A DNA stretch of 21,537 nucleotides from Glaciecola sp. UBA2563 (GTDB lineage Bacteria > Pseudomonadota > Gammaproteobacteria > Enterobacterales > Alteromonadaceae): contig DDLV01000149.1 of the NCBI GenBank assembly GCA_002340325.1, forward strand, positions 1 through 21,537, written 5' to 3'. Both the position numbers and the translations under genes were made by a program. The notes beneath the pieces are model-generated. The model made no database searches. It was not told the origin of the DNA and saw only the letters and a program-made list of their open reading frames with translations. This document shows positions 16,542 to 21,537 of this stretch, piece by piece; the stretch's first letter is position 1, and each line of letters begins with the position of its first letter.

Positions 16542-17237
16542 ATGCAAAAAGTTATTGCACTTGTTGAGGATGACGCACTGCTACGTGACAATTATATAGA
16601 TGCGTTATCCAAGCAAGGTTATAACGTTATCTCGTATGCCACCCGGCAAGAAGCTGAATCTGGACTGTCTGAATCGCTACCTGATCTCGTCATTATCGAT
16701 ATAGGTCTTGGCGATGAAATAGATGGTGGGTTTGCGGTTTGTCAGCTGGCGCGGAGTCTTTCTAAATCTCTCCCCATTATCTTTTTCACCGCGCGGGACA
16801 ATGATTACGATACGATTTGTGGGTTGAGAATGGGAGCTGATGATTATTTGACTAAAGATATCAGCTTGCCACACCTCATTGCACGCATTTCAGCACTTTT
16901 CAGGCGTATTGAAGCTATGCAAACGCCGCAAAAGCAGGAGACGTTAATAAAAGTTGGAAAGATGGTCATGGATGTGAATCGAATGACTGTCGCGTACGAC
17001 CAGCAAGCCGTTGAGCTTACCGTCACGGAATTTTGGATGCTGCATGCTATTGTAAAACATCCTGGTCATGTGAAAAGTAGAGAGCAGCTAATGGACGACT
17101 CTCAAATGGTTGTTGACACGACAACGATTACCTCCCATATAAAGCGCATTCGCAAAAAGTTCAGCGACATTGACACACATTTCGATTGCATAGAGACAGT
17201 CTACGGCATGGGGTATCGCTGGAAGTTAACGGCATGA
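16542..17237 (+). CDS. pdsR: Dedicated sortase system response regulator PdsR (OmpR type)
   Basis: A 231-residue DNA-binding response regulator. The receiver domain (1-122) has acidic pocket E9-D10-D11, phospho-acceptor D53 (VIIDIG), T83 (FFTARD) and K105 (YLTKD). The C-terminal winged helix (about 135-230) has the OmpR/PhoB pattern with LTVTEFWMLHAIVKHPGHVKSR and the closing ETVYGMGYRWKL. Position next to the Pds sortase locus and in front of a PdsS-type kinase identifies it as PdsR. Start: there is little Shine-Dalgarno signal, but the gene lies 5 nt after the AIM24 stop, so translation may be coupled. Its last codons overlap the pdsS start (ATGA). Likely targets are the Pds genes themselves; the repeats upstream of pdsO are candidate sites. 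Confidence 0.93.
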   Translation: MQKVIALVEDDALLRDNYIDALSKQGYNVISYATRQEAESGLSESLPDLVIIDIGLGDEIDGGFAVCQLARSLSKSLPIIFFTARDNDYDTICGLRMGADDYLTKDISLPHLIARISALFRRIEAMQTPQKQETLIKVGKMVMDVNRMTVAYDQQAVELTVTEFWMLHAIVKHPGHVKSREQLMDDSQMVVDTTTITSHIKRIRKKFSDIDTHFDCIETVYGMGYRWKLTA

Positions 17238-19411
17238 CGCCTTCTGCGACAAAAGAGGGTAAAGAAAAATCGTTTGTACGGAGATTATTTGCTATTACAC
17301 TGCGTAAGAAGATAGTGCTGTATGGAATGCTATTATTATTACTTCCTAATATTGCATATCTTTATTTCAGTAGTACAGAAGATTATTTATTGGCAGGCCA
17401 GCGACAGGCACTTTCTCATTCCGCAAATACCATAGCAACCATGCTGCATGAACGCCCTATGCTGTTTATCGGGCATGATAATGACTTTTTGTCTTTACAA
17501 GATGAACAACCACTGCAGATTTCTCAAAGTAATACACCGATTCAGCTAGATGGGAGTTTTACCGATTGGCAGGCGCCTGATCTCAAGTGGCAAGAATATT
17601 CAGGGGATGCGCTGCTGGAGCAATCGGTATTATACCAAGCATCCTCATTGTCTTTTACACATGCGCTAAGTCGCCATGAGGATGCAATTTACGTTGCTTT
17701 TGACGTTGTTGATGATGTTGTTGTTTTCAGGCCATCTAACAGCCCAAGCATTGATAAAAACGATTTTTTGCTGTTGGTATTATCCAATGATGAAGGTCAA
17801 CTTTTCCGGTATATGGTTGCGCCAATAGAGTCAGGTTGGGTTAATGCTTACTTACTTCAGGACAATCAGCTTGCCTACTTGCCAGCATCACTTGAAACCA
17901 GAATTCAAGGTCATTGGCGACTCACCGACACCGGCTATGCAATTGAGTTGCGCTTTAATCAAAACATGTTTAACCAGAAACTTGCGTTTGCGATAGGCGA
18001 TGTTGACGATACGCAATCCAGAGATTTGAACTACTTAATAGGTACTAACCGCCCTAAAAATGTGGATAGTTTGCGTCCAGTTATTAACGTATTGCCAGAA
18101 CTCGAAAAAGCGCTAACAAGTCTTGATTACGCGGATTCTCGCATTTGGATACTCGATAGACAAAAACGAGTGCTGGCAGTACAGGGAAATTTGAATGATG
18201 ATGTGAGTCTGCCATTGCAAGCTAGCCGCAAAGCATGGTTAGAAATACTTCATCACTACTTTTTACCTCTGTACAAATTTGTATTTGCAGAATTGCGTAT
18301 ACAGTTTGATGATGAATGGAAAGATAGTTTTTCTATCGATTCACCCGTTGTCGATCTGGCATTAACAGGCATTAACGGCGTAGTCACAAGGCCAACGTCA
18401 AATCAGAAAACGCAAGTTCTGGTTGCCGCACAGCCCATACTTGTCGAAGATGAGGTCATTGCCGTTGTACTGGCCGAACAATCAACAATAAAAACACAAC
18501 GTATTGTGAGAGAAGCGTTTGAATATCAAATAACCATTACCCTATTGTGTTTATTCATTGGCGCAGTGTTGCTACTTGTCTTTGCAGACCGAATTGCAAA
18601 GCGGATAAAAGTGTTGAGAAATGAAACAGAGTCAGCTATTGATAGCAGTGGTAAAATCATAAAAGCAATTGTCCCTTCAAAGCGCAGTGATGAAATAGGC
18701 GATCTCTCTCGTTCTTTTCACCAAGTACTAAAAAAGCTGACACAATATAATCATTACCTGCAGAATATGGCATCGAGATTGTCCCATGAACTTCGCACGC
18801 CTGTCGCCATAGTGAATTCCAGCTTAGATAATTTAGAACTCGGCAGCGATAATCAACTGGTTTATATCAAGCGTGCGCGAGATGGTATAGACCGTTTGAG
18901 CAAAATATTACAAAGCATGAGTGAAGCGACCAGATTAGAGGAAATCATTAAGAATAACGTTGTTGAGCAGTTTACGCTCAATAGCTTGTTGTCTAGTTGT
19001 GTAGACGGATACAAGATGACACACGAAAACTATGAGTTTTCGTTAGAATTGGATACAAATGAACATGAGGCAACGGGGTCGGCCGATTTATTTGTGCAAA
19101 TGTTGGATAAAATTGTGGCTAATGCAGTTGAATTCAGCACGCCAAACGGCATTGTAAGAATAAGATTGTTCTCAAAGCAATCAAAGACTTGCGTATCTGT
19201 TACTAATTATGGCCCTCTTTTGCCAGAAAACATGCGCGGTGAGTTACTTGATTCGATGGTGTCCGTGCGAGAAAATACAGCCAACTCATCATCGCATTTA
19301 GGATTGGGGTTGTACATCGCCAAAATCATCGCTGAATATCATGGTGGCCTTTTGGAAATAGACAATTTACCTGACCACAGCGGCGTAATCGCATTGGTAA
19401 CCTTCAACTAA
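17234..19411 (+). CDS. pdsS: Dedicated sortase system sensor histidine kinase PdsS
   Basis: A 725-residue membrane histidine kinase, partner of PdsR. In order: TM1 (about 27-45), a large periplasmic sensor with a CBM9/DOMON-like domain (about 103-259, starting IQLDGSFTDW and including EDAIYVAFDV), a second extracytoplasmic stretch, TM2 (about 431-452), HAMP (about 454-504), HisKA with phospho-accepting H518 (RLSHELRTPV), and HATPase with N630 (DKIVANAVEF) and the GLGLYIAK box (690-697). The G1 box is NYGPLLP rather than DxGxG. I place the start at the ATG of the ATGA overlap with pdsR, with GGAAG 8 nt upstream; an upstream TTG at 17186 lies deep within pdsR and lacks support. The CBM9-like domain suggests the kinase senses a carbohydrate or envelope ligand. 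Confidence 0.92.
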   Translation: MTPSATKEGKEKSFVRRLFAITLRKKIVLYGMLLLLLPNIAYLYFSSTEDYLLAGQRQALSHSANTIATMLHERPMLFIGHDNDFLSLQDEQPLQISQSNTPIQLDGSFTDWQAPDLKWQEYSGDALLEQSVLYQASSLSFTHALSRHEDAIYVAFDVVDDVVVFRPSNSPSIDKNDFLLLVLSNDEGQLFRYMVAPIESGWVNAYLLQDNQLAYLPASLETRIQGHWRLTDTGYAIELRFNQNMFNQKLAFAIGDVDDTQSRDLNYLIGTNRPKNVDSLRPVINVLPELEKALTSLDYADSRIWILDRQKRVLAVQGNLNDDVSLPLQASRKAWLEILHHYFLPLYKFVFAELRIQFDDEWKDSFSIDSPVVDLALTGINGVVTRPTSNQKTQVLVAAQPILVEDEVIAVVLAEQSTIKTQRIVREAFEYQITITLLCLFIGAVLLLVFADRIAKRIKVLRNETESAIDSSGKIIKAIVPSKRSDEIGDLSRSFHQVLKKLTQYNHYLQNMASRLSHELRTPVAIVNSSLDNLELGSDNQLVYIKRARDGIDRLSKILQSMSEATRLEEIIKNNVVEQFTLNSLLSSCVDGYKMTHENYEFSLELDTNEHEATGSADLFVQMLDKIVANAVEFSTPNGIVRIRLFSKQSKTCVSVTNYGPLLPENMRGELLDSMVSVRENTANSSSHLGLGLYIAKIIAEYHGGLLEIDNLPDHSGVIALVTFN

Positions 19412-19421
19412 TAAAAAGATT

Positions 19422-19545
19422 ATGTTCTGTTTAAGTGTTGCTGAGTTTTTAAGATGTCGATTCACAGTTGATTGTAGGTATTGTGATTTGAAAGCTTCGA
19501 ATTCATGGATGAATTCGCAGAGCGCCCATGGATGGGTTTACAGCG
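19422..19545 (+). repeat. Intergenic repeat, copy 1
   Basis: This 116-124-nt non-coding block right after pdsS recurs, in the same orientation, at 21404-21537. Shared segments include AAGTGTTG, TCACAGTTGATT, GAAAGCTTCGAATTCAT and AATTCGCAGAGCGCCCA. It contains two adjacent dyads: CGAATTCAT-GG-ATGAATTCG (19498-19517, 9-bp perfect arms) and CCCAT-GG-ATGGG (19525-19536). No open reading frame or transposase is associated. It looks like a dispersed structured intergenic element of the host genome. The rest of the gap to 19643 shows nothing recognisable. Confidence 0.75.
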
Positions 19546-19643
19546 ACTTTCAACTCACTAATATCTGCAATCGAATGTGCAATGTAGGCGTCAACAACTA
19601 AAGAAAGCAGAGCCAATGATGCTAACCCCAGTTTCCAAAAAAC

Positions 19644-19829
19644 CTAATTAGCTTTACAAGTTTTTATACCAAAAATTGAATATGCAGGGCAAAATCTAAC
19701 TAATCCTGTGAGTAACGGTACTACCCCAATCCACGCCCATACAGGTCCGCCCATGAACGTCCATGCAATTAATGCAATGCCAATTAATACCCGTAATACT
19801 CTGTCTAATGTGCCTACATTTAACGTCAT
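19644..19829 (-). CDS. DUF2892 / YgaP-like transmembrane protein
   Basis: A 61-residue inner-membrane protein with two hydrophobic helices (about 11-27 and 29-45) separated by GGP, then the conserved RFCPAYSIFGIKTC end holding C47 and C58. This matches the DUF2892 domain, which forms the membrane part of the E. coli rhodanese YgaP and occurs alone beside sulfur-oxidation and rhodanese genes. The function of the stand-alone form is not established. A strong ribosome binding site, TAGGAG, lies 7-8 nt before the ATG. It is divergent from the PAS-AAA+-Fis regulator at 20085, with a candidate operator and CRP box in the shared intergenic region, so its control by that regulator is a fair inference. 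Confidence 0.88.
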   Translation of the reverse strand: MTLNVGTLDRVLRVLIGIALIAWTFMGGPVWAWIGVVPLLTGLVRFCPAYSIFGIKTCKAN

Positions 19830-19856
19830 GTTTTTCTCCTACTTAATTATGTGAAA

Positions 19857-19877
19857 AATATGAATTACCTTCATATT
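19857..19877. promoter_or_regulatory. Perfect 8-bp dyad, candidate operator of the DUF2892 gene
   Basis: AATATGAA (19857-19864) and TTCATATT (19870-19877) form a perfect inverted repeat around 5 bp, 28 bp upstream of the DUF2892 ATG. The position, size and AT-rich arms fit a dimeric repressor operator overlapping the transcription start, of the ArsR type for example. The binding protein is not identified. Confidence 0.5.
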
Positions 19878-19909
19878 GAAAGGTAAGCATACAATGTGAA
19901 CACTTATAG

Positions 19910-19931
19910 TTCAGTGACCTACATCACATTT
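19910..19931. promoter_or_regulatory. CRP-like binding site
   Basis: GTGA-N6-TCACA with a following TTT (core 19914-19928) matches the E. coli CRP consensus at every base of both inner half-site cores and at 16 of 22 positions overall. It lies about 80 bp upstream of the DUF2892 ATG and 154 bp before the regulator ATG, so it could serve either direction. It is not an FNR box, since TTGAT-N4-ATCAA is absent. Confidence 0.6.
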
Positions 19932-20000
19932 CCAGCAAAGTAACCCCACCTTTATGTGTGTAATACCACTATTGTCTACACCTTGTGTCCTTGCATATTC

Positions 20001-20035
20001 TGTCAATTTTGACATTCTCAATGACATGTTTGTCA
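20001..20035. promoter_or_regulatory. Symmetric array of four TGTCA half-sites
   Basis: TGTCAA-TT-TTGACA (20001-20014) is followed by TGACA-TGTT-TGTCA (20022-20035). The four half-sites start at 20001, 20010, 20022 and 20031, a mirror-symmetric 9-12-9 spacing. It lies 50 bp upstream of the regulator ATG. Inverted repeats of this kind are typical upstream activating sites for AAA+ sigma54 activators, so this may be the site of the adjacent regulator; that is inference. Confidence 0.5.
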
Positions 20036-20084
20036 GAAATGGCTACCTATTACTAATGCCCTTATATAAATTGAGTCAGTGAAA

Positions 20085-21383
20085 ATGAATATTTCCATTG
20101 TACAGTCGATGATAAACGCCATCGACAAACCTGCGATTTTTATCACGCCGCAATATCATATCCTTGCGGTAAATGATGCCTATCGAGATACATATGACAT
20201 GGAAGTGATCGTTGGTCAGAGTAAATGTTTTGAGATATCGCACAATCATACAACACCCTGTGATAAACATGGGGAGGACTGCCCGATAAAAGAATGCATT
20301 AAGACCGATAGAACAAGTAGCGTTGTACATATTCATAACACTCAACACGGAAAAACTTACTGCGATATTTTAATGAAGCCGGTGAAGGACGAAAATGGCT
20401 TCACTATGGGGTATCTCGAAATTCTCGACAAGATTAGTTTCGCGACCGTTGAGTCTGATGTGAATAAAATGATTGGCACTGCACCTTCATTTAAAACACT
20501 ATTAACCAAGGTCAATCGCGCGGCGTCATCTGAAATTGCAGTACTACTTCATGGAGAGACGGGGACAGGCAAAGAACTGGTCGCAAAAGCGCTCCATGAT
20601 TCAAGCCGCCGTTCAGAAAAGCCCTTTGTAGTAATTGAATGCACAGGCTTAAATGACAACCTATTCGAATCCGAGTTGTTTGGACATGAAAAAGGTTCAT
20701 TCACCGGTGCAACGCAAGCAAAAAAAGGACTAATAGAAATTGCTGAAGGTGGAACTGTTTTCTTTGATGAAATTGCGGATGTCCCATTATCTATGCAGGT
20801 CAAACTCCTTCGCCTGCTTGAAACGCAATGTTATCGAACCGTCGGTGGTATAAAGCAACGTAAAGCCAATTTTCGGCTGGTTTGTGCTAGCCATAAGAAT
20901 ATTCTAGAAATGGTTGAGCGAGGCGAATTCAGGAAAGATCTCTATTACCGTATTGCGGGTTTTCCTATCTCCCTTCCAGCCCTTTGTGAGCGAAAGGAGG
21001 ATATACCTGCGCTGGCAAAGCACTTCTTAAACCTTTCAGAATGGAAACATAAACATTTTTCAAAGGAGTCAATAGACAAACTCTGCCAATATAGTTTCCC
21101 AGGGAACATCAGAGAACTAAAAAATATCGTTGAACAAGCAGCGCTGTTATCTAATGAAGATATCATTGAAGCTACTGATCTGCCTGAACAGGTGTTTCTT
21201 GGAAAAAGTAAAAAAGCAGAAGAACAGTTTGATTTGATGACGCTAGAACAAGCAGAAAAAACGTATTTAGATAACCTCTGTAACAGCCAGTCTATCGCCA
21301 TTGATGAGCTAGCTGAACGGCTTGATATTAGCACACGCACGTTGTATCGAAAGCTTCAAAAATACGGTTTAAAGTATGAATAA
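20085..21383 (+). CDS. Sigma54-dependent activator with cysteine-bearing PAS domain, FisR-like
   Basis: A 432-residue enhancer-binding protein: N-terminal PAS-like domain (about 3-115), AAA+ domain (about 127-355) with Walker A GETGTGKE (157-164), GSFTGA loop (204-209; the commoner form is GAFTGA), Walker B TVFFDEIAD (224-232) and arginine finger region, then a Fis-type helix-turn-helix (about 388-430). The PAS domain has C48, C59, C66 and C71; the first three have spacings of 11 and 7, identical to those I recall for C53/C64/C71 of Cupriavidus FisR, which senses sulfane sulfur. Sulfur sensing here is therefore a reasoned hypothesis. The start is set at the ATG; a GTG two codons earlier (20079) is the only other choice, and GAG at 20073 fits the ATG better. 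Its target operon probably lies downstream outside the window or is the divergent DUF2892 gene. Confidence 0.9.
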   Translation: MNISIVQSMINAIDKPAIFITPQYHILAVNDAYRDTYDMEVIVGQSKCFEISHNHTTPCDKHGEDCPIKECIKTDRTSSVVHIHNTQHGKTYCDILMKPVKDENGFTMGYLEILDKISFATVESDVNKMIGTAPSFKTLLTKVNRAASSEIAVLLHGETGTGKELVAKALHDSSRRSEKPFVVIECTGLNDNLFESELFGHEKGSFTGATQAKKGLIEIAEGGTVFFDEIADVPLSMQVKLLRLLETQCYRTVGGIKQRKANFRLVCASHKNILEMVERGEFRKDLYYRIAGFPISLPALCERKEDIPALAKHFLNLSEWKHKHFSKESIDKLCQYSFPGNIRELKNIVEQAALLSNEDIIEATDLPEQVFLGKSKKAEEQFDLMTLEQAEKTYLDNLCNSQSIAIDELAERLDISTRTLYRKLQKYGLKYE

Positions 21384-21403
21384 TTTCTTGTGAATTTAAA
21401 GCA

Positions 21404-21537
21404 ATGTTTCTGTTAAGTGTTGTTGAGTTGCAAAATGTATGAATCACAGTTGATTATAGGAGTAGGGAATTTTGAAAGCTTCGAATTCATCTGCTGCACA
21501 GCGCGAACTAAATTCGCAGAGCGCCCAGGGATTGGGT
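21404..21537 (+). repeat. Intergenic repeat, copy 2, cut by the window end
   Basis: This is the second direct copy of the block at 19422, starting 20 nt after the regulator stop. The flanks are well conserved, but the loop between CGAATT (21482-21487) and AATTCG (21511-21516) is longer and unrelated to copy 1, which has only a short ATGGATG-type centre there. The motif GCGCCCAGGGATTGGG replaces the CCCATGGATGGG dyad. A conserved stem with a variable loop suggests selection on a folded or palindromic form. The element continues past the window. Confidence 0.7.

Noticed and set aside
17186..17233. TTG start extending PdsS by 16 residues
   Set aside because: It lies inside pdsR, has no Shine-Dalgarno, and the next ATG forms a standard ATGA overlap with GGAAG 8 nt upstream.
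19934..19953. Possible sigma54 promoter (minus strand GG...TTGC) for the DUF2892 gene
   Set aside because: The GG-to-GC spacing is off by one base from the strict -24/-12 requirement and the remaining -24 bases do not match.
19422..21537. CRISPR array or integron attC cassettes
   Set aside because: Only two copies, 2 kb apart, with no regular spacers and no integrase; the core sites of attC are not recognisable.

Overview
The window reads as chromosomal DNA of a marine gammaproteobacterium, most likely an Alteromonadales member (Alteromonas/Glaciecola/Paraglaciecola type). The reasons are moderate-to-low GC, a complete lptD-surA-pdxA-rsmA-apaG-apaH operon with djlA divergent from lptD (the enterobacterial order), xerD followed by dsbC, and a complete 'proteobacterial dedicated sortase' (Pds) locus, which is typical of marine Proteobacteria. 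The assignment is from gene content and order, not from a search.

Layout. (1) 1-143: non-coding, with a 9-bp inverted repeat and an imperfect direct repeat of 43-bp period just past apaH. (2) 144-6669, minus strand: the outer-membrane and housekeeping operon lptD > surA > pdxA > rsmA > apaG > apaH, with short gaps and overlaps that suggest translational coupling. (3) 6670-6882: divergent promoter region. (4) 6883-9620, plus strand: djlA, xerD, dsbC. (5) 9691-13469, minus strand: pdsO (OmpA-like), then a VIT-VWA sortase target with a C-terminal LPST sorting signal, then a class GN sortase. Target and sortase overlap by 4 nt; a good bidirectional hairpin terminator separates pdsO from them. (6) 13679-19411, plus strand: a membrane GGDEF-EAL protein, then AIM24 family protein > pdsR (response regulator) > pdsS (sensor kinase with a CBM9/DOMON-like periplasmic domain), the last three apparently one operon. 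(7) 19422-21537: a module flanked by two direct copies of a ~120-135-nt intergenic repeat. It holds a YgaP-like DUF2892 membrane protein divergent from a PAS-AAA+-Fis sigma54 activator. The activator's N-terminal cysteines have the same spacing (11, 7) that I recall for the sulfane-sulfur sensor FisR. The 255-bp region between the two genes has a near-consensus CRP box, a perfect 8-bp dyad and a symmetric four-half-site TGTCA array.

How the genes fit together. The first operon builds the outer membrane (LptD, SurA) with linked B6, ribosome-methylation and Ap4A genes. DsbC handles periplasmic disulfides; LptD carries the cysteines of an oxidatively assembled barrel. In the Pds locus a one-substrate sortase would process the VIT-VWA protein, PdsO would sit at the outer membrane/peptidoglycan, and PdsS/PdsR probably regulate the locus. 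The GGDEF-EAL protein and the AIM24 protein lie inside the Pds locus, and AIM24 appears co-transcribed with pdsRS. These two are the least explained and most interesting members. No tRNA, rRNA, CRISPR array or transposase was seen.
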